Assembly (NCBI GenBank): GCA_937899835.1
Contig: CALCCE010000304.1
Span: 21,284 to 85,283, forward strand
Origin: an uncultured Flavobacteriales bacterium
GTDB lineage: Bacteria > Bacteroidota > Bacteroidia > Flavobacteriales_G > Salibacteraceae
Direction of reading: 5' to 3'
Length of the DNA stretch: 64,000 bases
Positions 9,173 to 20,251 of the stretch are shown piece by piece; position 1 is the stretch's first letter; each line of letters starts with the position of its first letter. The position numbers were made by a program, and so were the translations under genes. Under the pieces are notes generated by a model. That model had not been told where the DNA came from, searched no databases, and saw only the letters and a program-made list of their open reading frames with translations.

Positions 9173-9946
9173 TTAGTCCTGTGGCCGACGGGCCACGAAA
9201 ATGACCTCATCAGGGTTGAGGCGGTAGTGTTCAATCGCTTCCTCGCCCAATTCCTTCGCATACCTTCGCTCCTTCACTTCGAAACCAACATTGCGCAAGC
9301 GTTGGCTAAAATCTTTGCGGCCGTATAGCCGTACGTGATCTTCTTGCCCAAAGTGGGCAAGGCGTTCCTCCGGCGATGTAATGGCAGGGTCTTCCTTGGT
9401 TGCTCCTTCGTGAAAGGGCACCTGCAAAATGGTGTAACCACCGGGTCGCGTGATGCGGTAAAGCTCCTTCATGGCCGCCTCATCATCGGGAATGTGCTCC
9501 AAAACATGGTAGCAAATCACCAGGTGAAAACGTTGATCAGGCTCCGGGAGCAACGTAATGTCGTATCGGCGGTCTTCCTTGGCCGTTTCGTAATCGGTAC
9601 TGATGTAGTTGATGCTCACAATATCGCACAGGCGGGTAGACAAGGCACGGTGGGGCGAAAAATCCAAGACCGTCCACAAATTGTAGTCGATGTTGAGCTC
9701 ATGGTGCAAAAAGAGCCACTGAAGCCGCATGCGCTTGATGCTTCCACAAGAAGGACAAAGCTCATCGGCAAAGCCAACATCGTTGCTAATGGGAATAAAC
9801 TTTCGAAAACTTTGTTGACACACCGGACATTGGTAATTGCCGCCTTGGTAAACAATGGTGAGGCTCTTCCGAATGCTCGGTTCAATGGTTTTTACCCATT
9901 TTTCGGGTAGCAGCCGGAGGGCAAATCGTTTGAAAGTTTGATACAT
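9173..9946 (-). CDS. Class I SAM-dependent methyltransferase with N-terminal zinc-ribbon-like motif
   Basis: The methyltransferase core shows VLDFSPHRALS (motif I region), then FHLVICYHVLEHIPDDEAAM and RITRPGGYTILQVP, as in class I small-molecule methyltransferases. Ahead of it are two CxxC knuckles (CPVC and CPSC, ~28 residues apart) that look like a zinc ribbon. It follows the GT2 gene by 8 bases on the same strand, within a probable ftsE-like / GT2 / methyltransferase operon, so a glycan or glycolipid substrate is plausible. No signal peptide is seen. Confidence 0.8.
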   Translation of the reverse strand: MYQTFKRFALRLLPEKWVKTIEPSIRKSLTIVYQGGNYQCPVCQQSFRKFIPISNDVGFADELCPSCGSIKRMRLQWLFLHHELNIDYNLWTVLDFSPHRALSTRLCDIVSINYISTDYETAKEDRRYDITLLPEPDQRFHLVICYHVLEHIPDDEAAMKELYRITRPGGYTILQVPFHEGATKEDPAITSPEERLAHFGQEDHVRLYGRKDFSQRLRNVGFEVKERRYAKELGEEAIEHYRLNPDEVIFVARRPQD

Positions 9947-9954
9947 GCGAATGA

Positions 9955-10839
9955 CTACCGAAGGTGTTGCAACAAGTGTCCCAACTTATACCAGTCGAAT
10001 TGCTTGAGGTTAGGGGAATCGGAGTGCAAATTATTCAAAATCTTTTTCTCTTGTTGTTTATACCCCCACCGAACCACGCCAGCTAAGCCCCAGCGTTTGA
10101 GGCGCAGGTAATACCGGTAGAGACGTACATCCTGGTCCACAAGTTGGTTTTGGACCAGAAAAGCCAGGTTGCGGATGCCCTCCCTGGTTTTGCGCAAAAA
10201 CTCATCACAAGTTTCGAGCCCAATATGGCGCAGTGGATTGTCCAGGTGCAAAATGGAAACGCCACTGCGTTTTAGCTCCAACCCAAAAAGCGTGTCTTCG
10301 TGGCCGTATCCCTCCAAATCTTCGTTGAGGCCAATCGTTAGAAAAATGGATCGTGGCACCACAAAATTGTTGGTCATAAAAGTGCGGTAGGGGAAGGGGA
10401 TACGCTGAGAGGCAGTGCTCACCTCGCGCGCCTGCCCAATTTGCCACCGCAAAAGCAATTCCCGGTTTTCGGGTGGGGCAGGGCTGTAGGTGCGTCCTCC
10501 GCACAACACCTTTTCAGGATGTAAATGCCCCAGGTAGTTTTTCAAAAAATCGTCGGATTCTACCGCCGAATCGCAATCCATGAAAAGCAATTGATCAAAC
10601 TGAGCATCGCGTGCCAATCGGTTGCGGATGGCAGAACGGCCCAGATTGCGGTCCATTTCCTGGTAAATCACCCCTTCCAACTGCAACAGCTTTCGGTTAG
10701 CTGCTTTGAAAACCGGTTCGGAGCCATCGTCATACAATCGGATTTCGAAAGGAACATGTGCGTTTTTTGCTTGTTTCAGCAGGTCGCCCACCAGAGCTTC
10801 CATTCCGAAATTGTAGACCGGAATGAGAATGGAGATCAT
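9955..10839 (-). CDS. Family 2 glycosyltransferase
   Basis: A GT-A fold glycosyltransferase of 294 residues. It opens with ISILIPVYNFG, has the early nucleotide-binding Asp in LYDDGSEP, the metal-binding DxD in LLFMDCDSAV and the later GYGHEDTLFGLEL segment that usually carries the catalytic base. No membrane segment is visible. It begins 4 bases after the stop of the FtsE-like gene and is followed after 8 bases by the methyltransferase, so the three are almost certainly one transcript. Confidence 0.88.
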   Translation of the reverse strand: MISILIPVYNFGMEALVGDLLKQAKNAHVPFEIRLYDDGSEPVFKAANRKLLQLEGVIYQEMDRNLGRSAIRNRLARDAQFDQLLFMDCDSAVESDDFLKNYLGHLHPEKVLCGGRTYSPAPPENRELLLRWQIGQAREVSTASQRIPFPYRTFMTNNFVVPRSIFLTIGLNEDLEGYGHEDTLFGLELKRSGVSILHLDNPLRHIGLETCDEFLRKTREGIRNLAFLVQNQLVDQDVRLYRYYLRLKRWGLAGVVRWGYKQQEKKILNNLHSDSPNLKQFDWYKLGHLLQHLR

Positions 10840-10843
10840 AGGC

Positions 10844-11542
10844 TTATGTCGCGCTGGTATTGGCCTGCCCAGTGGGCTCTACCATGTTGCCATATTCACA
10901 GGTCACCGTACGGGAAGGAAACTTTTCCATCAAGGTGATATCGTGGGTAGCCATGAAAATGGCCCGGCCACTTTTGCTGATGTCGATCAGCAGTTGAATG
11001 ATGGATTGCGAAGTTTCCGGGTCGAGGTTTCCGGTAGGCTCATCGGCCAAAATCAAATCAGGATCGTTGATCAGTGCCCGGGCAATGGCTACGCGTTGTT
11101 GTTCGCCACCCGATAATTCGTGCGGCATTTTATAACCCTTTGTAGCCAATCCTACCTTCTCCAACACGTTGAGAATGCGGGTTTGCATTTCTTTCTTGTC
11201 CTTCCAGCCAGTGGCCCGCATCACGAAATTCAGGTTTTCGTTCACCGTGCGGTCGGTCAGCAATTGAAAGTCTTGAAAAATGATGCCCAGCTTACGCCGA
11301 AGGAAAGGAATTTGGCGGTTTTTGAGCTTATGAAGCTCGAATCCAACCACGTTACCCTGGCCTTCTTTCAAAGGCAATTCGCCGTATAAAGTGCGCAGCA
11401 AACTGCTCTTGCCAGAGCCCGATTTTCCAGTGAGGTATACAAACTCTCCCTTTTCTATCGTTAGAGATACGCGAGTCAACACCAGGTTGTGCTGCTGCGA
11501 AACGGTAGCATCTTGCAATTCGATGATGGTGTCCAAAGCCAT
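10844..11542 (-). CDS. ftsE: FtsE-like ABC transporter ATP-binding protein
   Basis: A 232-residue ABC ATPase with Walker [10 protein letters not shown], a Q-loop in IIFQDFQLL, signature [15 protein letters not shown], Walker [10 protein letters not shown] and the switch His in MATHD. FtsE and its close relatives (LolD/MacB type) share this pattern; short length and the QDFQLL segment favour FtsE. FtsE normally pairs with the membrane protein FtsX in septal peptidoglycan hydrolase control, but no ftsX is adjacent here. The frame is open 96 codons further upstream, but [11 protein letters not shown] at 11542 matches the family's N-terminus and I use it. Confidence 0.75.
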   Translation of the reverse strand: MALDTIIELQDATVSQQHNLVLTRVSLTIEKGEFVYLTGKSGSGKSSLLRTLYGELPLKEGQGNVVGFELHKLKNRQIPFLRRKLGIIFQDFQLLTDRTVNENLNFVMRATGWKDKKEMQTRILNVLEKVGLATKGYKMPHELSGGEQQRVAIARALINDPDLILADEPTGNLDPETSQSIIQLLIDISKSGRAIFMATHDITLMEKFPSRTVTCEYGNMVEPTGQANTSAT

Positions 11543-11735
11543 GTCGAGGTTTTTGCAAAGGTACACATTTCGGGTCTCGACTTTTTGAACAAACCAGGAT
11601 AAAAAGAGCCCCGAACTCCCTGAAAGACTTGATTTTACTGCATTTGTATCAACATTTTCCGGTTGATAACTATTCCTTCGCGGAAAGTCAGCCGGTACTA
11701 TCGTTGCTAATTTAGCCGCTAGACGTAATACTGTT

Positions 11736-14700
11736 ATGGTTAACCTGAAGCAATTGTTCGCCCAAATAGGGTTGGCGAGCGCATTTTGCGTATGCCTGTT
11801 TTCGGCCATTTCGGCCCAACAGACTACCACTTACATCACTGAAATCGATTCTTATCGGGAAGCACTCCAGCTTTTTCAACAAAAGCAATTCGGAGCCGCC
11901 CAGCGCTTGTTTGTCCGAGCTATCGGAGAAGTAGACGATCCCAATTCAGAAATTGCCGTCAACTCCGAATACTATTCGGCACTCTGTGCTGTCGAGCTAT
12001 TTCATAAAGATGCCGAGCATTTGGTGAAAGAGTTTATTGCAGATCATCCCGAAAGCCAATGGGTGCGGCACGCTCATTTTCAATTGGGGCGCTACAACTA
12101 CCGCAAGCGCAAATGGCAAAAGGTGATCACCTATATGGCGGCAGTCAATGTGTACGACTTGACTGAAAAAGAACGTTCTGAGTTCTATTTCGACCTGGGG
12201 TACAGTCATTTCATGCAAGAAGACTATGAAAAGGCTTCGAACATGTTCTACGAAATCAAGGACGCCGAAACGCCTTATTTTGCACCTGCACAGTTCTACT
12301 ACGGCCACATCAACTACGATTTGGGCAATTACGAAACCGCCCTTCAAAGCTTTCGCCAGGTAGAAAACCATGAGAAGTTTGGCCGTCTGGTGCCCTACTA
12401 CATTGCACAAATCTTTTACCAGCAAAAGAATTACGACAAGTTGTTGGACTATGCTCCTAAGTTGCTGGACAATGCCGTACCCAGCCGAGCCTCCGAGATT
12501 GCTCGCCTCATTGCCGATGCTTACTACAGCACCGAACGCTACCAGGAGTCTATTCCATTCTTTCAGCTGTACCTGCAAAAAGCACAGCGCCCTACGCGGG
12601 AAGATCAATACCAGTTGGCTTACGCTTACTATTTGACCAAGGATTACGAAAACGCCGGGGCCTATTTCACCAAGTTGACCTACACCAACGACAGCTTGTG
12701 CCAAAACGCCATGTATCACCTCGGGAACTGCTACCTGAAACAAGACAAAAAGAAGTTTGCCCGAACGGCTTTCAAGTCGGCTTTTGAGTTGGATTTTGAT
12801 CCAACCATCACCGAAGACGCGCTCTACACCTACGCCATGCTTTCTTACGAGCTTTCGCTCGATCCTTATCAAAAGTCGATTACCGCATTCCAAGATTACA
12901 TCGAGCGCTACCCTGATTCTGATCGGGCCGATGAGGCCCAGGGCTTTTTGCTCAATGTATTCTTAACGACCAATAACTTTAGTGGAGCCATTGCCTCTTT
13001 GGAAAGCATGCGCCAACTCACACCCAAGTTGAAGGAGGCTTATCAGCAAGTTTGCTTCAACCGGGCGGTTGAAATGTTCAACAGTGGATCGCACGCCCTT
13101 TCAGTACGCTATTTCAAAAAGGCGCAAGAATATCCTATTGATCCCAAGATCAATACCATGACATTTTACTGGATTGGGGACGCTTATTATCGTGCAGGAA
13201 AATACAGTGAAGCGGCCTCCAGTTACCAGGAGTTTTTGTTGCAACCACGGGCTATTTTTCAACCCGAGTTTACCAAGGCCAACTACAACATGGCTTATGC
13301 GCACCTCATGTTGAAAGACCAAAACAAGGCCGAAGCATGGTTTCGCAAATACCTGGCAGACAAAGGGAGCAAGGATCCATCGCGGGTAACGGATGCCAAA
13401 CTCCGCTTAGCCGATGGCTATTACCTCGACAAAGACTACGAAAAAGCGGTGGCTTACTATCGCGAGGCCATTGCCGAAGACCCACAAAACTCTGATTATG
13501 GCCTGCACCAATTGGCCATGACTTACGGGTACCAGGGCAAATTCGAAGACAAAATTTCGGTGCTGAACCAGTTGCTGGTCGAACACCCTAAATCCTCTCG
13601 GTCGTTGTTGGCCAAGTACGAGTTGGGCCGCAGCTACATGACCACCAATGAAACCGACAAGGCGATGGCCACTTTTGATGCCATCATTGCCAGCAAGCCT
13701 GAAGGTAAAAGCCGAGTGGTGAAAGATGCTTTGGTAAGCAAAGGGGTGATCTACTACAACCGCAATGATGTAGACCAAGCACTTCCCATTTTCAAAACGG
13801 TGGTGAAGGATTATCCGACTTACGAAGATTCCCGGGAAGCCATTGTTTACACCCGAAACATCTACACCCAGCTGGACCAGGTAGAAGTGTTTGAAGAATG
13901 GATCGATGGTTTGGCCTTTGTGGATTATTCTACTCAAACCCGTGATTCCATCAATTATACCGCAGCCGCCAACAAGTTTTTCGAGGGCGATTACCCGAGT
14001 GCCATGGCCAGCCTTGGCAAATACCTGGAGCGTTTTCCGAATGGCGTGTTCAAACACAGTGCGCACTACTACCGGGCCGAAATTCAATTTGACCGGGAAA
14101 ATTATCAGGAAGCCCTGGCCGACTATCAGGAGGTTAACAAAATGCCCTTCAACCAGTTTTCGGAAACATCGAGCCAAAAGGCAGCGGATATCAATTTTTA
14201 CTACCGCAACTACGTAGCGGCTCTGCCCAACTTTCAGCGCTTGGAAGAATTGGCCGAAAGCAAAGAGTCCATGGATGCAGCCTTGATTGGGCAGATGAAT
14301 TGCCATTTTGAGCTGGACAACCATGAACAGGCACAAACCTATGCCTCCCTGGTGTTGGATACCGATGCCGAAGGTGAGGAAGACCTGGAAGCCAATACCC
14401 GTTTTATTCTCGGAAAATCCGCTTTTGAACTGGAAGATTATGCAACTGCCAAAACGCAGTTTACGATGGTGGGTACCCTGGCTCAGGATGAAAAAGCCGC
14501 AGATGCACGCTACCACCTCGCCCGGATACTTTTTATCAACGAAGAGTACCAGGCCTGCGAAGATGAAATCTACAAACTGGTGCAAGAAAAGCCCGAGTAT
14601 GGATATTGGGTTGCTAAATCGCTCATTCTTTTGGCCGATAAGTTCGTGAAAGACGAAGATTATTTCCAGGCGAAAGCCACTTTGAAAAGCATCATCGACA

Positions 14701-14891
14701 ATTACGATGGCGATGATTTGGTAACCATTGCCAACGAGAAACTGGCCGAAGCCGAACGCCTGGAAGCGGAAGCCGAAAAACCAGCACCCGCTCCTGAGTC
14801 TGACGACCTGGATTTTGGATACGACAACTTATTTGAAGAGGAAGAAGTTCCCGAAGAGGAAATCCTCGAAAGCAACAATATTGACGATTGA
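11736..14891 (+). CDS. Large periplasmic TPR-repeat protein
   Basis: A 1051-residue protein with a signal peptide (cleavage after SAISA, ~residue 28) and almost nothing but tetratricopeptide-type helical repeats from ~residue 30 to 1000. Recognisable units include YYFDLGYSHF-type and YYRAGKYSEAASSYQEFL-type pairs. The C-terminus is strongly acidic (FEEEEVPEEEILE). TPR solenoids are protein-protein scaffolds; the signal peptide places this one in the periplasm. Its stop is 2 bases before the start of an outer-membrane barrel gene, so the two probably work as a pair. I do not recognise a specific named gene. Confidence 0.85.
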   Translation: MVNLKQLFAQIGLASAFCVCLFSAISAQQTTTYITEIDSYREALQLFQQKQFGAAQRLFVRAIGEVDDPNSEIAVNSEYYSALCAVELFHKDAEHLVKEFIADHPESQWVRHAHFQLGRYNYRKRKWQKVITYMAAVNVYDLTEKERSEFYFDLGYSHFMQEDYEKASNMFYEIKDAETPYFAPAQFYYGHINYDLGNYETALQSFRQVENHEKFGRLVPYYIAQIFYQQKNYDKLLDYAPKLLDNAVPSRASEIARLIADAYYSTERYQESIPFFQLYLQKAQRPTREDQYQLAYAYYLTKDYENAGAYFTKLTYTNDSLCQNAMYHLGNCYLKQDKKKFARTAFKSAFELDFDPTITEDALYTYAMLSYELSLDPYQKSITAFQDYIERYPDSDRADEAQGFLLNVFLTTNNFSGAIASLESMRQLTPKLKEAYQQVCFNRAVEMFNSGSHALSVRYFKKAQEYPIDPKINTMTFYWIGDAYYRAGKYSEAASSYQEFLLQPRAIFQPEFTKANYNMAYAHLMLKDQNKAEAWFRKYLADKGSKDPSRVTDAKLRLADGYYLDKDYEKAVAYYREAIAEDPQNSDYGLHQLAMTYGYQGKFEDKISVLNQLLVEHPKSSRSLLAKYELGRSYMTTNETDKAMATFDAIIASKPEGKSRVVKDALVSKGVIYYNRNDVDQALPIFKTVVKDYPTYEDSREAIVYTRNIYTQLDQVEVFEEWIDGLAFVDYSTQTRDSINYTAAANKFFEGDYPSAMASLGKYLERFPNGVFKHSAHYYRAEIQFDRENYQEALADYQEVNKMPFNQFSETSSQKAADINFYYRNYVAALPNFQRLEELAESKESMDAALIGQMNCHFELDNHEQAQTYASLVLDTDAEGEEDLEANTRFILGKSAFELEDYATAKTQFTMVGTLAQDEKAADARYHLARILFINEEYQACEDEIYKLVQEKPEYGYWVAKSLILLADKFVKDEDYFQAKATLKSIIDNYDGDDLVTIANEKLAEAERLEAEAEKPAPAPESDDLDFGYDNLFEEEEVPEEEILESNNIDD

Positions 14892-14893
14892 TC

Positions 14894-16603
14894 ATGAAGT
14901 TTGACATTCTTCGCTCCCTGGTATTCCTGGCCTTGTTGGCAGGATGGAGTACGGCAACGTTGGCTCAGGATGATATTTCGGTAGAAGATGCCGATACCAT
15001 CAAAGCCAATCCAATAGTAGTTACAGGCCAAGGAAATCGATCGGTTGCTGCCCCCAAACGCATCAACGATCGCCCACAGTTGGTCAATGATGTTCCGGAA
15101 GCACCCAAGGTGAACTACCAGACGCAAAACCGGCAATTGAACCAGGAGTTTGATCCCGAACCGATCAATGCTCCACGCATGCGGGGTGTGCCGCTGCCCA
15201 ATTTGTATCGCGGCCACGCCAAAGTAGGTTTGGGCAATTATGGTACTTCCATGGCAGACATACATGTGAGCAGCCTACGCTCACGAGAGAAACATTTGAA
15301 TGCCCGCTACCGTCACTTTGCTTCCTCCGGGCAGTTGGATGACGTAGGTCCAAGTAATTTTTCTCAAAATCGCCTCGACCTGTTTGGAAAGAAATATTAC
15401 AAAAAGCACACTTTGGGTGGTGGTTTTACCTACGATCGCAATGTGGTGCATTTCTATGGCTTCAACCCCTCCGAATTCGATACCATTTCCAAGGGTGACA
15501 TCCGTCAGCGGTTTTCAAAAGTAGCCGGCGATGTGGAGTTGCAAAGTTTTTACAAAGATTCTGCGAGCATCAACCACAACATTAAGGCGCGCGGCTACAA
15601 CCTCACCGATTTGTTTGAGGCCAACGAGAGCAATGTAAGGGTAGATGCTAAATTGAGCCGCTATTTCAAGCAAGAGCAGTTTGTGGTCGATCTTGGTTTT
15701 GACTACAACAACTTTAAAATGGTGGGCGATACCCAATCCAATGGCATTGTGTTCATCAATCCCAAGGTAGTGTCTCGGGGCGATCGTTGGAACCTTTCGT
15801 TGGGCATGAATGTCATGACGGAATTCGACGAGCAATCCAACTTCCACTTTTACCCCAATGCCCAGTTCCGCTACAAGGTATTGGGAGACATCATCATTCC
15901 TTACGTTGGCATTACCGGTGGGCTGTCGCGAAACAGTTTCAATTCGCTTACGCAAGAAAACCCGTTTATGGTTTCAGCCTTTGAGTTGCGCAACACCAAC
16001 ACCAAGTACGAATATTACGGAGGGGTGCGGGGCGCCTACAGCGCTACTACCTCATTCAATTTTCAGTTTGCCAAATCGAAGTTGGAAGACATGCACTTCT
16101 TTGTGGCCGATTCTACCAACGGTGTGAACAACCGGTTCACGGTAGTGTATGATACGGTGGTGGTAACGCACCTTAGCGGGCAAATATCGCATCAGAAAAC
16201 CGACAAGCTCAACCTCTTACTACGCGCTGATTACTTTGCGTACAACATGAGCAATGAGTTCGAAGCCTGGCAGCGGCCCAACTTGAGGATAACCTTCGCC
16301 GGACGGTACCAGTTGAACCAAAAGTTGCTCTTTGAGGCCAGCGTATTTGGCATTTCGGGCATGGTGGCCAGAAGCTTTGATGCTGCCGGAGCAGAGGAGA
16401 GCTACGGGTCGGGAATTTTCGGCGATCAGCTCGATGGCATCGTGGACCTCAACCTAGGGGTTGAATACCGCTACACCGAGCGTTTAGGGGTATTTTTGAA
16501 GCTCAACAACCTGGCTTCCATGCGTTACAACCGGTGGCAAAATTACCCGACTCAGCGCTTCAATGTGCTCGGTGGTTTGAGCTATTCTTTCTGGGGAAAG
16601 TAA
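14894..16603 (+). CDS. Outer-membrane beta-barrel protein, TonB-receptor-like but without a full plug
   Basis: A 569-residue protein with a signal peptide (MKFDILRSLVFLALLAG, ending ATLAQ) and many alternating beta strands ending in aromatic residues, including the terminal GGLSYSFWGK typical of outer-membrane barrels. Near the N-terminus there is a short NPIVVTGQGNRSV segment that recalls the start of a TonB plug, but the region before the first strands (~residues 25-100) is too short for a full plug. The ATG at 14894 is preferred over the TTG two codons earlier. It is translationally close to the TPR gene, suggesting an OM/periplasm complex. Confidence 0.75.
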   Translation: MKFDILRSLVFLALLAGWSTATLAQDDISVEDADTIKANPIVVTGQGNRSVAAPKRINDRPQLVNDVPEAPKVNYQTQNRQLNQEFDPEPINAPRMRGVPLPNLYRGHAKVGLGNYGTSMADIHVSSLRSREKHLNARYRHFASSGQLDDVGPSNFSQNRLDLFGKKYYKKHTLGGGFTYDRNVVHFYGFNPSEFDTISKGDIRQRFSKVAGDVELQSFYKDSASINHNIKARGYNLTDLFEANESNVRVDAKLSRYFKQEQFVVDLGFDYNNFKMVGDTQSNGIVFINPKVVSRGDRWNLSLGMNVMTEFDEQSNFHFYPNAQFRYKVLGDIIIPYVGITGGLSRNSFNSLTQENPFMVSAFELRNTNTKYEYYGGVRGAYSATTSFNFQFAKSKLEDMHFFVADSTNGVNNRFTVVYDTVVVTHLSGQISHQKTDKLNLLLRADYFAYNMSNEFEAWQRPNLRITFAGRYQLNQKLLFEASVFGISGMVARSFDAAGAEESYGSGIFGDQLDGIVDLNLGVEYRYTERLGVFLKLNNLASMRYNRWQNYPTQRFNVLGGLSYSFWGK

Positions 16604-16605
16604 GT

Positions 16606-16625
16606 AGCTGAAAAACAGCTCTTTT
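16606..16625 (+). terminator. Weak candidate terminator after the barrel gene
   Basis: A 5-bp stem AGCTG/CAGCT with an AAAAA loop is followed by CTTTT, 2 bases after the barrel stop codon. The short stem and short T run make this only a possible terminator. Confidence 0.35.
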
Positions 16626-16707
16626 GAGTGGCTCTCCTTGTTAATTAGATGTTAATAAAAAGCCTGACTTTTAGGGCTTTCCAAGCGGTTTTGGCGCTTG
16701 TCTTTGG

Positions 16708-16715
16708 TATATTTG
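16708..16715 (+). promoter_or_regulatory. Candidate -7 element for gyrB
   Basis: TATATTTG is a full TAnnTTTG match 38 bases upstream of the gyrB ATG. TTTG boxes occur at 16690-16693 and 16703-16706 but not at the usual 19-base spacing. Confidence 0.5.
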
Positions 16716-16720
16716 CTTAG

Positions 16721-18718
<1,998 letters not shown>

Positions 18719-18737
18719 TACAACTACCACATATATT

Positions 18738-18767
18738 AAAAAAGCGGCCCAATAGCCGCTTTTTTTA
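18738..18767 (+). terminator. Rho-independent terminator of gyrB
   Basis: An 11-bp perfect stem (AAAAAAGCGGC / GCCGCTTTTTT) with loop CCAATA and an uninterrupted T run starts about 20 bases after the gyrB stop codon. Confidence 0.85.
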
Positions 18768-18782
18768 TGCTTTAAAATTGCC

Positions 18783-18830
18783 ATAAAACGAAACAGCCGC
18801 CCGATTTTTCTGGCGGCTGTTTCGTTTTAT
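18783..18830 (-). terminator. Terminator of the ECF sigma operon (19-bp perfect stem)
   Basis: A perfect 19-bp inverted repeat (18783-18801 with 18812-18830) around a 10-base loop lies 15 bases beyond the stop codon of the minus-strand gene. Read on the minus strand the stem ends in TTTTAT. The structure is symmetrical and could also stop leftover gyrB transcription. Confidence 0.75.
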
Positions 18831-18844
18831 CAAGTAGGGGCGGA

Positions 18845-20251
18845 TTAGCTTCCACTAACAGCAATAGAGCCTTGGTAATGCATCGGCTTGCCGTCTTTGT
18901 CGGTAGTAACCACGGTCCAGACGTAAGTTTCGCCTTTACGCACCCGTTGGGTACTTTGCGCCAAACGGCCGTCCCACGGAGCGATTTCGGAAGTGTTGTA
19001 CACCATCACCCCGCTGCGGTCGTAGATCGTCAGCTGAAAAGGAGGATGACTACTGGTAATGGCAAATGGAAACCAGTTGAGATTTTCACCATTCGGACTT
19101 GTAGGGTTGAAAGATCGAGGCGCCAACAGGTTGTAGTCAGAATATACCTGAACGTTTTCTTCCGTAACAGAGGTGCACCCGGCATCGTTCATCGCCAACA
19201 CTTTTACCTGATGGGTGCCTTTGGTGTTAAAAATGTATTCTACCCGGTTGGTACCCATGAAAGTCGTTTCCTGAGTCGATAAACCTTCTTGACGAGTGCC
19301 CATATCCCACTGCAATTGAACGTTCTCGTTGGAAGTAACTTCCAAAACAGTGTAGGGGTTTCGAGTGAGATCGTCGGGCATTTTGGTGGTGATCGAAATT
19401 TGAGGGGCTTGTGCCACTTCAATGGAAAGTTCATTGGACAAGTGCTCTTCTCCGTTGACATCAATGACTTTGAGGCGAACAGCATAGGATCCAGAACGCT
19501 CAAAAGCGTGAATGGGCATTACTTCTTCTGAGGTATGGCCGTCTCCAAACTCCCAAATAAATTGACTTCCTGTTCCGGTAAGTTTAGCACTAAACGGTAT
19601 AGGAGCTTGAGGACAAACAGGGCCTTCGGTACTCGAAATTTCCACGACCATTGGTTGAGGAAGGTCCGGTTGAGGGCCGTCCACAATAGGATAGTTGGAG
19701 TTGAATGAAAATACTTTAGGAGCTGTAGTAACCTGATCTGGTGCTTCTTGAACAGGCTGCGTAACCACTTCTGACGGAGCGGTGTATTGAGAAGTCGTCG
19801 TGCTTTGGCTGTGAACGGTTCTCGGCTCGCTGGAGGCTGCGAAAGTATTGGCTTCCGATTCTAAAAGAGTAGCACTGATGGTCGATGCTTCCTCTGGCGT
19901 GTTTGCGGAAGAGGAAGGGACCACGGATTCGGAAGGTTGCTCTACAAGACCAGTGCTGGTAGCATTTTCAGGAGGTGTTTGAGCAATCATTTGTGTGGAA
20001 GCGGCTGCTGGAACTTTGGCTTGTGGTAAAGTGGTGCTGTCTTCAGAGAGCATCCAGTAGGAGCCTGCGGTAAGTAGTACCGCTGCCCCGGTGGCCAGCA
20101 GCCAACCTTTTCGGCCACTCCCAACAGGAGTAGAAGAGGCATCCATCTTAGCGGAAAGCTCTTCCCAATGTGCGGGGTTGTAAGGAACCTCAAGCTGCTC
20201 GAGCGCATCTTTCATTTGGTTCTCAAACCCGGTATGATTTGTCTTAGCCAT
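18845..20251 (-). CDS. Membrane-anchored PKD / gliding-type C-terminal domain protein, partner of the ECF sigma factor
   Basis: A 468-residue, single-pass protein. Residues 1-48 are a short cytoplasmic part resembling Bacteroidota anti-sigma N-termini (PYNPAHWEELSAKMD). Residues 49-68 are one hydrophobic segment without a cleavage site. Residues ~69-204 are a Ser/Thr/Gln/Pro-rich linker. Residues ~205-370 hold two PKD-like domains (FIWEFGDGHTSE; then LQWDMGTRQEG). Residues 373-468 resemble the gliding-motility/T9SS type B C-terminal domain (SFNPTSPNG, LTIYDRSGVMVY, PWDGRL, GETYVWTV). Its ATG overlaps the sigma-factor stop by one base (TAATG). I infer an anti-sigma or signal-sensing partner; no experiment is implied. 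Confidence 0.75.
   Translation of the reverse strand: MAKTNHTGFENQMKDALEQLEVPYNPAHWEELSAKMDASSTPVGSGRKGWLLATGAAVLLTAGSYWMLSEDSTTLPQAKVPAAASTQMIAQTPPENATSTGLVEQPSESVVPSSSANTPEEASTISATLLESEANTFAASSEPRTVHSQSTTTSQYTAPSEVVTQPVQEAPDQVTTAPKVFSFNSNYPIVDGPQPDLPQPMVVEISSTEGPVCPQAPIPFSAKLTGTGSQFIWEFGDGHTSEEVMPIHAFERSGSYAVRLKVIDVNGEEHLSNELSIEVAQAPQISITTKMPDDLTRNPYTVLEVTSNENVQLQWDMGTRQEGLSTQETTFMGTNRVEYIFNTKGTHQVKVLAMNDAGCTSVTEENVQVYSDYNLLAPRSFNPTSPNGENLNWFPFAITSSHPPFQLTIYDRSGVMVYNTSEIAPWDGRLAQSTQRVRKGETYVWTVVTTDKDGKPMHYQGSIAVSGS

Noticed and set aside
13407..14585. A 392-codon minus-strand frame inside the TPR gene
   Set aside because: Shadow of repetitive TPR codons; low-complexity hydrophobic translation and no promoter.
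16656..16682. AAAGCC/GGCTTT inverted repeat before gyrB as a terminator
   Set aside because: Only 6 bp and not followed by Ts; probably chance.
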